Positions 1 to 9,446 are shown, numbered from the stretch's first letter. The stretch is DNA of 64,000 bases from Saccharibacillus sp. O23 (GCF_002205895.1 NZ_NJDE01000010.1:62001-126000), one strand, 5' to 3'. The notes: generated from the letters alone by a model not told the origin. Made by a program: numbers and translations.

Positions 1-51
1 GAAAACGTAGCCGAGCTGTTCGACGAACTCACTTTCCCGGAAGAAATGTAA
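1..51 (+). CDS. C-terminal end of a small protein, possibly DUF1292 (YrzB-like)
   Basis: Only the last 16 codons and the TAA are in the window; the peptide reads ENVAELFDELTFPEEM. In Bacillus and relatives the gene just before mltG is usually a small acidic DUF1292 protein (YrzB), and the short acidic end fits that family, so the guess rests mainly on gene order. A hairpin follows at 67-95 before mltG. Function unknown; the assignment is inference. Confidence 0.4.
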   Translation, partial: ENVAELFDELTFPEEM

Positions 52-66
52 GGGAATCGGTAAAGC

Positions 67-95
67 AAGCGGACCCGGTCAGCCTGGTCCGCTTT
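67..95 (+). terminator. Hairpin between the upstream gene and mltG
   Basis: A perfect 9-bp stem (AAGCGGACC at 67-75 with GGTCCGCTT at 86-94) encloses a 10-base loop. The T tract is only three bases, so it may be a weak terminator or attenuator that lets some transcription continue into mltG. Confidence 0.45.
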
Positions 96-151
96 GCCAT
101 GCGTAAAAATAACGATAGGCCGAGGACGTTCGATAAAGGATGTGCGCCGTA

Positions 152-1222
152 GTGGAAAATAGCGTATTGCCAAAGAAAAAAAGATCGAAAGCGCCGCTTG
201 TGCTGATATTGATCCTATTGCTGTTGATCGGGTCGGTCGGAAGTTTCGTTTATGCTTCCATGCGGCCGATGCCTTCGTCGAGCGAAGCGGTCATGTTCGA
301 GATTCCCGAAGGGACCGGAACGGCCGGAATCGCCGATAAGCTTCAAAAAGAAGGCTTGATCCGCAGCGCTCTGTTATACAAAGTCTACTTGAAAATGGAG
401 AAGGAAGGCGGCTCCTTCAAAGCGGGCTCTTACCAACTGTACCCGGGTCTGGATTACGCGGGCATTACCGCGGCGTTGAACGAAGGCGAAGGCGCGAAAC
501 CCGCTTCGGTCAAAGTGACGATTCCGGAAGGGCTGACGATCCCGCAGATCGCGGATCGGCTGAGCGAAGCCGGCGGTTGGGACGCCAAAAGCATCCGTCA
601 ATTGGCCCGGGAACCGGAGAAATTCGCCGATGTCCTGCCGGACGGCGTGCCTTCCGAAGAAGGCTTAACTTACGCGTTGGAAGGGTATCTGTTCCCGGAC
701 ACGTACGAGTTCTCGACCGATGCTTCCGCGGAAGACGTGGTGCGCCGGTTAGTCAAAGAAACGACGACCAAGCTGAAAGCCGTTCCGGACTTCGACGCTT
801 TGCTCAAAGAGCGCGGGCTTACCGTTCACGAACTGTTGACCGTCGCGTCGCTCGTGGAGCGCGAAGCGGTGGTCGATTCCGAACGTCCGCTGATCGCCGG
901 CGTCATCTACAACCGATTGAACAAACCGATGAAGCTGCAAATCGACGCGACCGTTCAATATGCGCTCGGCAAGCAGAAAGATCGGCTGCTGTATTCCGAT
1001 CTCGAGATCGACAGTCCGTATAACACGTACAAACACGAAGGACTTCCGCCGGGGCCGATCGCGGCGCCGAGTCTCAAGTCCATCGAAGCGGCTTTGCAAC
1101 CGGAAGCTTCGGATTACTATTTCTACGTGACCAAAAAAGACGGCTCCGGCGCGCATTGGTTTGCCGAGACGTACGAGCAGCATCAACAAAATATCGAGAA
1201 AAGCAAGGCCGGCGGCAAATGA
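152..1222 (+). CDS. mltG: Endolytic murein transglycosylase MltG (YceG family)
   Basis: MltG is a membrane-anchored lytic transglycosylase that cuts nascent glycan strands and helps set their length. The 356-aa protein has a short basic cytoplasmic N-terminus, one membrane helix (about residues 15-37), and a long extracytoplasmic YceG/MltG domain. The motif LTVASLVEREAV near residue 230 carries the conserved catalytic glutamate, and the YNRL and SPYNTY blocks typical of the family follow. I chose GTG at 152 because AAAGGATGTG (134-143) is then correctly spaced; the ATG at 140 lies inside that ribosome binding site. It lies upstream of two U32 genes, the Bacillus yrrL-yrrN-yrrO order. Confidence 0.93.
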   Translation: MENSVLPKKKRSKAPLVLILILLLLIGSVGSFVYASMRPMPSSSEAVMFEIPEGTGTAGIADKLQKEGLIRSALLYKVYLKMEKEGGSFKAGSYQLYPGLDYAGITAALNEGEGAKPASVKVTIPEGLTIPQIADRLSEAGGWDAKSIRQLAREPEKFADVLPDGVPSEEGLTYALEGYLFPDTYEFSTDASAEDVVRRLVKETTTKLKAVPDFDALLKERGLTVHELLTVASLVEREAVVDSERPLIAGVIYNRLNKPMKLQIDATVQYALGKQKDRLLYSDLEIDSPYNTYKHEGLPPGPIAAPSLKSIEAALQPEASDYYFYVTKKDGSGAHWFAETYEQHQQNIEKSKAGGK

Positions 1223-1276
1223 TTGCGCCGGCTTATGCCGATCATGGATTTAAGCGAATAGAAGGGAGTGGCCGTT

Positions 1277-2209
1277 TTGGGATATAGACCCGAATTGTTG
1301 GCAACGTGCGGCACACTGGATGAACTCAAAGCGCTGGCCGAAGCCGGCTGCGATGCTTTTTTGCTGGGGGAAGAAACATACGGGATGAGATTGCCGGGCG
1401 AATTCGCTCCGGAAGACATCGCGGAGGCGGTCGCTTACGCGCGCCCGCGCGGCATTAAAATTTATGTCTGCGTCAACAATCTGATGGATAACACGAAGCT
1501 GCCGGACCTGCCGGACTATCTGCGGCGGATGGGCGAAATCGGCGTGGACGGCATCGAATTCGGCGATCCTTCCGTGCTGATGCACGCTCGCAAGCTGCTG
1601 CCGGGCCTGCCGCTGCATTGGAACGCGGAGATGACTTCGACCAATCACGGAACGGCCAATTATTGGGGACGCCGGGGCGCGACCCGCGTCGTGCTCGCGC
1701 GCGAACTGAACATGGACGAAGTGACGAACATGATGCCGGAGCTGGAAGTCGAAGCCCAAGTGCAGGTTCACGGCATGACGAACATTTATCATTCCAAACG
1801 CAGCCTGGTGCATAGCTATATGGCGAATCAGGGACGTCCGGTCGAAGACGGCAACGTAGGCTTGTCGCGCGGCTTGTATCTGATCGAAGCGGAACGCCGC
1901 GACGAGCGGTTCCCGATCTACGAAGATTCCAACGGTACGCATATCATGAGTTCGGGCGATATCTGCATCTTGGAAGATTTGCATTTGTTGATGGAAGCGG
2001 GCGTGCAGAGTTTCAAGATCGAAGGCATTTTGAAAAGTCCGGCTTATAACGTCGCGGCGGCTCGCGCTTACCGCAAAGCGATCGACGCGTTCGTCGCCGA
2101 TCCGCAAGGATATGCGTTCGACGAAGCTTGGCTGGACGAGATTCGCGATCTGCAGGACCCCGACCGGGAACTGTCCTTCGGATTTTTCTACAAAGAACAA
2201 GTGTATTGA
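1277..2209 (+). CDS. U32 family protein, TrhP1-like (YrrN-type)
   Basis: This is the shorter partner of a tandem U32 pair, 310 aa from TTG at 1277. The SD AAGGGAG is well placed for that TTG and would touch the GTG at 1268. The family is annotated as peptidase U32, but B. subtilis YrrN/YrrO (TrhP1/TrhP2) act in 5-hydroxyuridine formation at tRNA position 34. The TIM-barrel-like start PELLATCGTLDELKALAEAG and the end motif SFKIEGILKSPAYNVAAARA are typical. Where U32 proteins usually carry a Cys-rich signature, this one reads QVHGMTNIYHSKRS and has no cysteine, as expected for the short paralogue. It is followed after 21 bases by the Cys-containing partner. Confidence 0.85.
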   Translation: MGYRPELLATCGTLDELKALAEAGCDAFLLGEETYGMRLPGEFAPEDIAEAVAYARPRGIKIYVCVNNLMDNTKLPDLPDYLRRMGEIGVDGIEFGDPSVLMHARKLLPGLPLHWNAEMTSTNHGTANYWGRRGATRVVLARELNMDEVTNMMPELEVEAQVQVHGMTNIYHSKRSLVHSYMANQGRPVEDGNVGLSRGLYLIEAERRDERFPIYEDSNGTHIMSSGDICILEDLHLLMEAGVQSFKIEGILKSPAYNVAAARAYRKAIDAFVADPQGYAFDEAWLDEIRDLQDPDRELSFGFFYKEQVY

Positions 2210-2230
2210 GAACGGAAAGGGGATCGCATC

Positions 2231-3565
2231 GTGGAAACAACGCAAACGCCGATTCAAGCCAAGCCGCAGCATAAAGGCAAACGTTATCGGCTCGACAAAC
2301 CCGAACTGCTGGCGCCGGCCGGCAATCTGGAAAAGCTGAAATTCGCCGTGCATTACGGCGCGGACGCCGTCTATATCGGGGGACAGAAATACGGTCTGCG
2401 CTCGGGCGCGGACAATTTCAGCTTCGAAGAAATGAAAGAAGGCGTGGAATTCGCCAAAAAATACGGCGCGAAAGTCTTCGTCGCCACCAATATTTACGCG
2501 CACGAAGAAGATTTGGACGGTATCGCCGAGTATCTGGGCAAACTGCAAGAAGCGGGCATCTCCGCGATCATCACGGCCGATCCGGTGATCGTGGAAACGG
2601 CCAAAACGGCAGCCCCCGAAGTCGAAGTGCATCTGAGCACGCAGCAGTCGACGCTCAATTGGCAGGCCGTGCAATTCTGGAAAGAAGAAGGACTGCCGCG
2701 AGTCGTGCTCGGCCGCGAGACCAGTCTGGAAGAGATCGCCGAGATCAAAGCGAACGTGGATATCGAAATCGAATCGTTCGTGCACGGCGCGATGTGCTCG
2801 TCGTATTCGGGCCGCTGCGTGCTGTCCAACCATTTTACCGACCGCGATTCCAATCGGGGCGGCTGCTGCCAATCGTGCCGCTGGAAATACGATCTGTTCG
2901 AAAACCCGTCTCCGGCGGGAGAATGGGTGTCCGAAGAACAGCAGTCGGAAAACAATGAAGGCAATCCGCTGTTCAAGCCGGAAGACAACGCGTTTACCAT
3001 GGGTTCCAAAGACCTCTGCATGCTCGGCTCGATCCCGGATCTGATCGAAGTCGGCATCGACAGCTTCAAAGTGGAAGGCCGCATGAAGTCGATCCATTAC
3101 GTGGCGACCGTCGTCAACGTCTATCGTCAAGCGATCGACGCGTACATGGCCGATCCCGAAAATTACGTGCTGAAGCCGGAATGGATGGAAGAACTGAACA
3201 AAGCGGCGAACCGTCCGCTGAACACGGGATTCTTCTACGATACGCCGGACCATGAAGACCATATCTACGAGCCGGAAGAAAAAGCCGTGCCTTACGACTT
3301 TGCCGGTCTGGTACTGGATTACGACGCCGAGACGCAAATCGCGACGATCCAGCAGCGCAACCATTTCAAGCCGGGAACGGAAATCGAATTTTTCGGCCCC
3401 GACGGAACCTTTTTCAAACAGACGGTAGGCACGATCTGGGACGAAGAAGGCAGCGAGTTGGACGCGGCGCGTCATCCGATGCAGCATGTCCGGTTGAAAG
3501 TGGATCAACCGCTGCGTTACTTCGATATGATGCGAAAGAAAAACAATAAAAAACAAAAGTCTTAA
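2231..3565 (+). CDS. U32 family protein, TrhP2-like (YrrO-type)
   Basis: The long U32 paralogue, 444 aa from GTG at 2231 with SD GGAAAGGGG. It has the barrel start KPELLAPAGNLEKLKFAVHYGADAVYIGG and the full U32 signature ESFVHGAMCSSYSGRCVLS, followed by a CCQSCRW cluster. These cysteines probably hold an iron-sulfur centre. The C-terminal 80 residues (YDFAGLVLDY onward) form the beta-barrel domain common in this subfamily. With the gene before it, it probably makes the prephenate-dependent tRNA U34 hydroxylation proteins; that role comes from the B. subtilis homologues. A strong terminator follows at 3600-3635. Confidence 0.88.
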   Translation: METTQTPIQAKPQHKGKRYRLDKPELLAPAGNLEKLKFAVHYGADAVYIGGQKYGLRSGADNFSFEEMKEGVEFAKKYGAKVFVATNIYAHEEDLDGIAEYLGKLQEAGISAIITADPVIVETAKTAAPEVEVHLSTQQSTLNWQAVQFWKEEGLPRVVLGRETSLEEIAEIKANVDIEIESFVHGAMCSSYSGRCVLSNHFTDRDSNRGGCCQSCRWKYDLFENPSPAGEWVSEEQQSENNEGNPLFKPEDNAFTMGSKDLCMLGSIPDLIEVGIDSFKVEGRMKSIHYVATVVNVYRQAIDAYMADPENYVLKPEWMEELNKAANRPLNTGFFYDTPDHEDHIYEPEEKAVPYDFAGLVLDYDAETQIATIQQRNHFKPGTEIEFFGPDGTFFKQTVGTIWDEEGSELDAARHPMQHVRLKVDQPLRYFDMMRKKNNKKQKS

Positions 3566-3599
3566 GACATAGTCCGAAAGGACCTTGCACAGACGTACG

Positions 3600-3635
3600 A
3601 AACCCTTCAATTCCTTCACGGAGCTGAAGGGTTTT
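3600..3635 (+). terminator. Intrinsic terminator after the U32 pair
   Basis: A 10-bp perfect stem (AAACCCTTCA at 3600-3609 with TGAAGGGTTT at 3625-3634) with a 15-base loop ends in a short T run. It closes the mltG-U32-U32 unit. Confidence 0.75.
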
Positions 3636-3830
3636 CATGTAATGTTAACTTTTTTTAAAAAAATGCGCATTATCGCTTTCCATTTCGCTTGCTTGCGCCG
3701 ATAATAAAGACATCCAGCATTTTGTAAACTCGGGCTTTTTTATGGCTATGTGGGTACATAAATAATTTCGGGAAGCTTTCTCGACGCCCGGTGTTAAAGC
3801 GCTGATTCTAAAGACTGGCGGGGTGGGGAC

Positions 3831-6176
3831 ATGGGTATGATGAAAGAACAAGGCGAACACGGGGAAAACCCGGTACTCGAGCCGGACGGCGGCAAAGTCG
3901 AAGGAAAAGGGAAGCCTTCGTTCAAGCTGCTGAAGAAGGACAAAAAGCCTAAACAGGTACGCGAAAAAAAGAAAGCGCTACCGAAATCGCTACCGGAGAC
4001 GGAGTTAAATGGGTCCGAAGGCTTAGTGCAAAAAGCGAAAACTTCCAAATTGAGCTTTCCGAAGTTTAACAAAGGAACAAAAGGAAAAAACGTCAATCAA
4101 TCGAAACGTTTCGCTCAAGGTTGGGGCGGCATGTTGGTCGGCGCGATCCGCAACTGGCGCGCGTTGAATCCGAGCAAATCGGTAGGCGTGAGACTCTTCT
4201 TGATCTTCTTGATCGGGATGGTCGTATTCGTGTCCTCGCTCGGGGTTCTCTCGTACGCCAAAGCGCGAAGCACGATCAAAGACAATGCGGCGGCGGCTAA
4301 CGAACAAACGATTATGCAAACGGCGCAGAAGCTGGATATCGTGCTGCAGCGATACATGGACTTGTCGACTCAAGTCTTTTTCAATCCGGAGATTCAGGAA
4401 TCCATTAACAACTTGCAGCGTGCCGCTACCGACTTCGACCGATTCCAAGCCGTTCGGGACATCAACGACTCGTTAAGCAATCAGATGAACGTGACCAGCG
4501 GTTTGCAGGCCGTTTATTTCCTGCAAACGGACGAAGCCGCGAACAATTTCTTCTCGGCGGGCAATTTGAAACTGCCGACTGCCGAAGAGATTCGAAAAAC
4601 CGATTGGTACGCCAAACTGAATTCGGAAGACGCCAAGCAAATCTGGCTCGCGACCGACGCGAACCGCCAAAGCTACTCGATCGTAAGGATCATGTCGACG
4701 ACCAACGGAAGCGGCGCCAAGTTCATCGTCGGTCTTCAAATGGACGTCAATACGCTGGAAGCCCAACTGAAATCGGTCAATCTGGGAGAAGGCAGCCGTA
4801 TCGAATTGGTTGCCGCCGACGGAACGAACGTCGCTTCCAATATCGAAGGCTCCGCCGGTCAACCGTCTACTTTCGTGTTCCCGCACAGCGATCTGACGGG
4901 AAGCGGCAAATTCGAAACCAAACAGTTCGATCAGCCGGTACTGGCCGCTTACAGCACGTTGAGCCTTCCGGGTTGGAACCTGATCGGCATCGTGCCGACG
5001 GCTTACCTGCTGGAAGGCGCGTCGGGCATCTTAAGCCTGATCGTCATCTTCGTCGCCGTCGCGATTCTCGTCGCGATCGCGATGGGCGTCTGGATGGTCC
5101 GCATGATTGCCCGCCCGCTCGGTCATCTCAAAGGACTGATGCAGGAAGGCGCGACGGGCAACCTTAGCGTACGTACGGATTACCGCTCCAAAGACGAGAT
5201 CGGCGAGCTGTCGACGGCATTTAACCGGATGATGGACCGGATCACGGATCTGGTTCGTCAGACGACGGATACCGCGCAGCAGGTGTTGGATACGGCGGGC
5301 GAGTTGGAAGAAGCTTCCCGTCAGACCGCGGCTTCGGCGCGCGAGATCGCGATCGCGACGGAAGAAATCGCCAACGGAGCGACGAGTCTGGCGCAGGAAG
5401 CGGAGAAGAGCACCGAACTGACGGATCAAATCGGAGACCGGATGGACAAAGTCGTCTCGGCCAACCGCGAGATGGACGCGTCGGCGCGGCAAGTCCAAGC
5501 GGCCAGCCGCGAAGGCACCGTGCATCTGGACAAGCTGCTCGAACAAACGGGCAGTACGGAAAACATGGTACGTTCGCTGGTTGCTCGGGTCGACGCGCTC
5601 AAAGAAAGCACGGCTTCGGTCATGAAGGTGCTCGAAGCGATGCAGAATATTACGAAACAAACGAATATTCTCTCGCTCAATGCCACGATCGAAGCGGCGC
5701 GGGCAGGCGCAGCCGGACAAGGATTTATGGTCGTGGCCGGAGAGATTCGCCAATTGGCCAGCCGTTCGCGCGAATCGATCGACATGGTCGGCGAGATCAC
5801 CGACAATATTCAATCGGAGATGGACGAGACGGTACGCACGCTGTCGACGGTCTATCCGATGTTCCAAGAACAGGTAGTGTCCGTCAAACAAACGAGCGGC
5901 ATCTTCGACTCCGTTCAAGATCAGATGGAGTCGTTCTCCGGCAAACTGGACGGCGTGACGGCTTCGATCGGCGAACTGGGCCGGGCGCAGACGATCATGT
6001 CCGAAGCGCTAGCCAGCGTCAGCGCGGTCGCCGAAGAATCGTCCGCGACTTCGGAAGAAGTGGCGTCGCTCAGCAGCGAGCAGCAGAATGTCGGCGTGCG
6101 TCTGGTCGAGCTGTCGGCGAAGCTCAGCAATGCGTCGAACGAGTTGAAAGAGTCGATTTCGAAATTTACGGTGTGA
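3831..6176 (+). CDS. Methyl-accepting chemotaxis protein with a long basic N-terminal extension
   Basis: A chemoreceptor of 781 aa. Residues 1-115 are unusual: a Lys-rich, low-complexity cytoplasmic segment before the first membrane helix (about 119-141). A periplasmic-type Cache-like sensor (about 145-395), a second helix (about 398-422), HAMP (about 423-475) and a methyl-accepting signalling domain follow. The signalling tip near residue 608 reads TKQTNILSLNATIEAARAGA. The stretch REIAIATEEIANGATSLAQEAE marks the coiled adaptation region. ATG 3831, 3837 and 3840 are all in frame; GGTGGGG spacing slightly favours 3837. It stands alone, with no che genes nearby, so its ligand is unknown. Confidence 0.92.
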   Translation: MGMMKEQGEHGENPVLEPDGGKVEGKGKPSFKLLKKDKKPKQVREKKKALPKSLPETELNGSEGLVQKAKTSKLSFPKFNKGTKGKNVNQSKRFAQGWGGMLVGAIRNWRALNPSKSVGVRLFLIFLIGMVVFVSSLGVLSYAKARSTIKDNAAAANEQTIMQTAQKLDIVLQRYMDLSTQVFFNPEIQESINNLQRAATDFDRFQAVRDINDSLSNQMNVTSGLQAVYFLQTDEAANNFFSAGNLKLPTAEEIRKTDWYAKLNSEDAKQIWLATDANRQSYSIVRIMSTTNGSGAKFIVGLQMDVNTLEAQLKSVNLGEGSRIELVAADGTNVASNIEGSAGQPSTFVFPHSDLTGSGKFETKQFDQPVLAAYSTLSLPGWNLIGIVPTAYLLEGASGILSLIVIFVAVAILVAIAMGVWMVRMIARPLGHLKGLMQEGATGNLSVRTDYRSKDEIGELSTAFNRMMDRITDLVRQTTDTAQQVLDTAGELEEASRQTAASAREIAIATEEIANGATSLAQEAEKSTELTDQIGDRMDKVVSANREMDASARQVQAASREGTVHLDKLLEQTGSTENMVRSLVARVDALKESTASVMKVLEAMQNITKQTNILSLNATIEAARAGAAGQGFMVVAGEIRQLASRSRESIDMVGEITDNIQSEMDETVRTLSTVYPMFQEQVVSVKQTSGIFDSVQDQMESFSGKLDGVTASIGELGRAQTIMSEALASVSAVAEESSATSEEVASLSSEQQNVGVRLVELSAKLSNASNELKESISKFTV

Positions 6177-6220
6177 TCAAATGTGCTGAGGTTCCGGGTA
6201 AAGTCCGTTCCGATCGCGTG

Positions 6221-6272
6221 TTGTAATCGGGAAAATCGATTATACTTTTTAGCGGTATTTTCCCGATTACAA
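6221..6272. repeat. 16-bp perfect inverted repeat with a 20-base spacer
   Basis: TTGTAATCGGGAAAAT (6221-6236) is exactly complementary to 6257-6272. There is no T tract on either strand after the stem, so it does not look like an intrinsic terminator. It sits between the convergent chemoreceptor and catalase genes, 45 bases after the chemoreceptor stop. Role unknown. Confidence 0.85.
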
Positions 6273-6348
6273 AGGCGAACGCTATCGCTTCTTCACGGAT
6301 TTTACCCTTCACCTTCCTCATTTTTGTGGTAGGAGAGGGGAAAAGCAC

Positions 6349-6386
6349 AAAAAAGAGCTTCGGACTTCGGTCCGGAGCTCTTTTTG
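6349..6386. terminator. Bidirectional terminator between chemoreceptor and catalase genes
   Basis: A 12-bp stem with one G-T pair is capped by a TTCG tetraloop and flanked by an A run on the left and a T run on the right. It can therefore terminate transcription from both convergent genes. Confidence 0.9.
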
Positions 6387-6401
6387 ATGCATCGCCTACC
6401 T

Positions 6402-7994
6402 TTAATAAGGGCCGGCTTCTTTGCCTTTTTCTTCGGATTGTTCGACGGCTTTGTCGGGGTTCGACTGGCCGCTGGTTGCGTCTTCGGGTTTGGCGGCTGC
6501 CAAACCTTCGGATACGCGTCGGCCGTAATCGGCGTCGGCCTGCGTGAAGTGATCGATCATGCGTTCTTGGATGTCTGATTTGCATTGGGACAAAGCGTCG
6601 ACGAGGTTGGCGATCAATTCGTCGCGTTCCCAATCTTCGAACGAACGGTACGTGTCGCCGGCCTGACCGAAATTGTTCGGACGGTCGATCGGAGCGCGGA
6701 CCAGTTTGGCATGGTATTCCGGTTCATGGTCTTTGCCCGGTTTCGGCGCTTCCTGCAATCCGCCCATCGAAGACGGTTCGTAGTTCACGTGCGGGTTCTG
6801 GCCCGGAGCGCGGTCGACTTTGTATTGCATCTGTCCGCCGCTCTGATTGGTCGCGACATGGGTCTTCGGCGCATTGATCGGGAGCTGCAAGTAGTTGGCT
6901 CCGACCCGATGGCGTTGGGTATCGGAATAAGAGAAGGTGCGGCCTTGCAGCATTTTGTCGTCGGAGAAATCCAGACCGTCCACCAGGACCCCTGTGCCGA
7001 ACGCCGCTTGTTCCACTTCCGTGAAATAGTCTTCCGGATTGCGGTTCAGCGTCATCTTGCCGACCGGGAGGAACGGGAACTGCTCCGGCGGCCACAGCTT
7101 CGTATCGTCGAGCGGATCGAAATCGAGTTCCGCATGCTCATGGTCTTCCATGATTTGCACGCACAGTTCCCATTCCGGGTAATCGCCGCGTTCGATCGCT
7201 TCGTACAGATCCAACGTGGCGTGATTGAAGTTGGTGGATTGCACTTCGTTGGCTTCTTTTTGAGTCAGGTTCTTGATGCCCTGCTTGAGCGGTTCCCAAT
7301 GGTATTTGACCAGCACGGCTTCGCCTTCGGTATTGACCCATTTATACGTATTGACGCCCGAGCCCTGCATCTGCCGATAGTTGGCGGGAATTCCCCACGG
7401 CGAGAAGAGGAACGTGATCATATGCGTCGCTTCCGGGCTGAGCGAGACGAAATCGAAGAAACGCTCCATGCTCTGCACGTTGGTAATCGGGTCCGGCTTA
7501 AAAGCGTGTACCATATCCGGGAACTTCAGAGGATCGCGGATAAAGAAGACCTTAAGGTTATTGCCGACCAAGTCCCAGTTGCCGTCTTCCGTATAGAATT
7601 TCGTCGCGAAGCCGCGAGGGTCGCGCAGCGTTTCCGGCGAATGACCGCCGTGAATTACGCTGGAGAAACGGACGAATACCGGCGTTTCTTTGCCTTCTTC
7701 CTGAAACAGCTTGGCGCGCGTGTATTTGGATACCGGTTCGTCGCCGGCTTTGCCGTATGCGGTGAACACGCCGTGCGCGCCCGCGCCGCGAGCATGCACC
7801 ACGCGTTCCGGGATGCGTTCGCGGTCAAAGTGGGTAATTTTCTCCAAGAACTGATAATTCTCCAACGTCGTGGGTCCGCGATTGCCTACGGTACGTACAT
7901 TCTGGTTGTCGCGAACAGGATGGCCTTGACGGGTCGTCAAAGTCATGTTTTCTTCCGGTTCGCTGCCTGTTTTCGGTTTTTGTTCGTCGGTCAC
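6402..7994 (-). CDS. katA: Monofunctional haem catalase
   Basis: A catalase that breaks down hydrogen peroxide, 530 aa, the small-subunit size class. The catalytic His lies in [12 protein letters not shown] (His67), the conserved [20 protein letters not shown] block is present, and the haem-ligand tyrosine lies in [12 protein letters not shown] (Tyr356). The GTG start at 7994 is chosen because GGAAAGGGGA lies just upstream; an ATG further up would put the SD inside the gene. It is a single gene ended by a bidirectional terminator. No PerR box was recognised. A one-mismatch cre-like site lies at 8101-8115, too weak to claim regulation. katA is used generically. Confidence 0.95.
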   Translation of the reverse strand: MTDEQKPKTGSEPEENMTLTTRQGHPVRDNQNVRTVGNRGPTTLENYQFLEKITHFDRERIPERVVHARGAGAHGVFTAYGKAGDEPVSKYTRAKLFQEEGKETPVFVRFSSVIHGGHSPETLRDPRGFATKFYTEDGNWDLVGNNLKVFFIRDPLKFPDMVHAFKPDPITNVQSMERFFDFVSLSPEATHMITFLFSPWGIPANYRQMQGSGVNTYKWVNTEGEAVLVKYHWEPLKQGIKNLTQKEANEVQSTNFNHATLDLYEAIERGDYPEWELCVQIMEDHEHAELDFDPLDDTKLWPPEQFPFLPVGKMTLNRNPEDYFTEVEQAAFGTGVLVDGLDFSDDKMLQGRTFSYSDTQRHRVGANYLQLPINAPKTHVATNQSGGQMQYKVDRAPGQNPHVNYEPSSMGGLQEAPKPGKDHEPEYHAKLVRAPIDRPNNFGQAGDTYRSFEDWERDELIANLVDALSQCKSDIQERMIDHFTQADADYGRRVSEGLAAAKPEDATSGQSNPDKAVEQSEEKGKEAGPY

Positions 7995-8152
7995 GTGAAG
8001 TCCCCTTTCCATTGCTCGGATAATGGAGTACACTTGCTGACTTGGATGAATTTGGGCATACGCAATTTTTTACCCGACGGAGCGATCCTTAAAACGCGTA
8101 AGGGACCGCCTTCATGCAACCTTCATCCAACCGATTCCGACTAAACTGAAAT

Positions 8153-8185
8153 ATAAAAAAAGAGCTTCGCTGAAAAGCGAAGCTC
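8153..8185 (-). terminator. Intrinsic terminator of the AI-2E family permease gene
   Basis: Read on the minus strand, a 10-bp perfect stem (8176-8185 with 8162-8171) and a 4-base loop are followed by a T run (plus-strand A run at 8154-8160). It lies directly after the stop of the permease gene. Confidence 0.9.
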
Positions 8186-8191
8186 GACTTG

Positions 8192-9400
8192 TTAATCCGG
8201 CAAATTCGGGTCCTGCGTCGACGATCCGGACGCGCTCGGCGGATCGGCCGGCGTCGGTGCGGGAACGGGAGACGGCGCAGGCTGCGGCGCTCCCGAAGGA
8301 CTGAGCGGATGCACGGTAAACTCTTCTTGCGGCATGCGAATCCAGCGCTGGAGGTAGCCCTGCTGCAGCAGCTCTTTGATCAGAATCAGAAGGATCGGCG
8401 CCAAGATCAATCCGGCGATGCCGAACAGCGAAGTCGAGATCAAGACGAACGACAGCATCAGATAGGCCGAAGAAATGCCGATCGAGTTGCCGGCGATCTT
8501 CGGTTCGAGCAGCTGTCGGCTCAGCATGACGACGGCGAGCAGCACGATCAACCCGATCGCCAAGCTCGTATTGCCGATCACGAACAGATAGATGATCCAC
8601 GGGATGAAGATGGCGGGTACGCCCAGCAGCGGCAGGATATCGAACAGCGCCGAGACGATCGCGATCGCGAAAGCATTGTCCACGCGAAGGATCAGCAGCC
8701 CGGCGAAGATCAAAGCGAACGAGATCAGTACGAGAATCGCCTGAGCTTTCAGATAAGACCCGATCGAACGGAATACATGGTTTCTCAAAAAAGCGAAAGC
8801 CAGTTTGAGCGTGTTCGGCGTTTTGTCGCTGGCGACCTTTTTCCACCAAACGATCTCCGAACTGAGGAAAAAGGCCAAGATGATCGAAATCGTAAAGTTC
8901 ACCACGAAGCTGGAGAACGACGTCAGGAAAGACAGCACGTGCGTAAACGCGTATTTCAACCAGACGGTGAGCTGATCGGTGAACACGGCGAAATATTCGT
9001 TGGCTTTCTCGACCGTGCCGGCCGGCAGCGCGTTCAATTCGTTATGTAGAAATTTCGTCAGATTGGCGAACTGCTGTTGGACGATCATGGCGTATTCCGG
9101 CAGATTGTCCGTCAATCTCGCGATCTGCGAGACGAAGATCAGCCCGGCTCCGAACAGCGCGCCGAGAATGACCAGCACGAAGACCAGTACGGAGATCGCG
9201 GCGGCGAGCGGCTTGGGCAGTTTGCGTCGATGCAGGAAACGCGCGAACGGTTCGATGATCAGATAGACGACCAACGAGAGGAAAACCGGGGCGGCGATGC
9301 CGTACAGCCAACTGAACGCCAGCATGACCAGATAAACGGTCAAGACGATCAGCGCGATGTCGAACGCCGTGCGCCAGTACTTTCGGTATAACGAGATCAT
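8192..9400 (-). CDS. AI-2E family transporter (DUF20 membrane protein)
   Basis: A polytopic membrane protein of 402 aa. About eight hydrophobic helices include the N-terminal pair ALIVLTVYLVMLAF and PVFLSLVVYLIIEPFARFL. The C-terminal PF01594 hallmark region runs FDILPLLGVPAIFIPW to SSAYLMLSFVLISTSLFGI. The family includes exporters of quorum-sensing molecules, toxins and Na+/H+ antiporters, so the substrate cannot be told. ATG 9400 has an excellent SD (GAAGGAG). The last 40 residues form a Pro/Ser/Ala-rich cytoplasmic tail, which is unusual for the family. It is divergent from the deacetylase gene and ended by its own terminator. Confidence 0.87.
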   Translation of the reverse strand: MISLYRKYWRTAFDIALIVLTVYLVMLAFSWLYGIAAPVFLSLVVYLIIEPFARFLHRRKLPKPLAAAISVLVFVLVILGALFGAGLIFVSQIARLTDNLPEYAMIVQQQFANLTKFLHNELNALPAGTVEKANEYFAVFTDQLTVWLKYAFTHVLSFLTSFSSFVVNFTISIILAFFLSSEIVWWKKVASDKTPNTLKLAFAFLRNHVFRSIGSYLKAQAILVLISFALIFAGLLILRVDNAFAIAIVSALFDILPLLGVPAIFIPWIIYLFVIGNTSLAIGLIVLLAVVMLSRQLLEPKIAGNSIGISSAYLMLSFVLISTSLFGIAGLILAPILLILIKELLQQGYLQRWIRMPQEEFTVHPLSPSGAPQPAPSPVPAPTPADPPSASGSSTQDPNLPD

Positions 9401-9446
9401 GGATACGCTCCTTCGGGAGAATGTCGGACTTCGGAAGACCGCACTT

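Noticed and set aside
1250-3619. A 789-codon open frame on the minus strand across the U32 genes
   Set aside because: It is antisense to two well-supported genes and is rich in Arg, His and Phe with no family resemblance. Long antisense frames recur throughout the window because of the biased, GC-rich codon use.
3697-3704. GCCGATAA resembling a sigma-D -10 upstream of the chemoreceptor gene
   Set aside because: There is no TAAA at the needed 15-base distance. A second pair (TAAA-N15-GGCTATGT) matches only partly, so neither is claimed.
8101-8115. cre-like site upstream of katA
   Set aside because: One mismatch at a key position and about 107 bases from the start codon with no promoter defined; too weak to claim.
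6585-8144. A 519-codon plus-strand frame over the catalase gene
   Set aside because: It is the antisense of a gene with all catalase motifs; no SD and no recognisable protein family.
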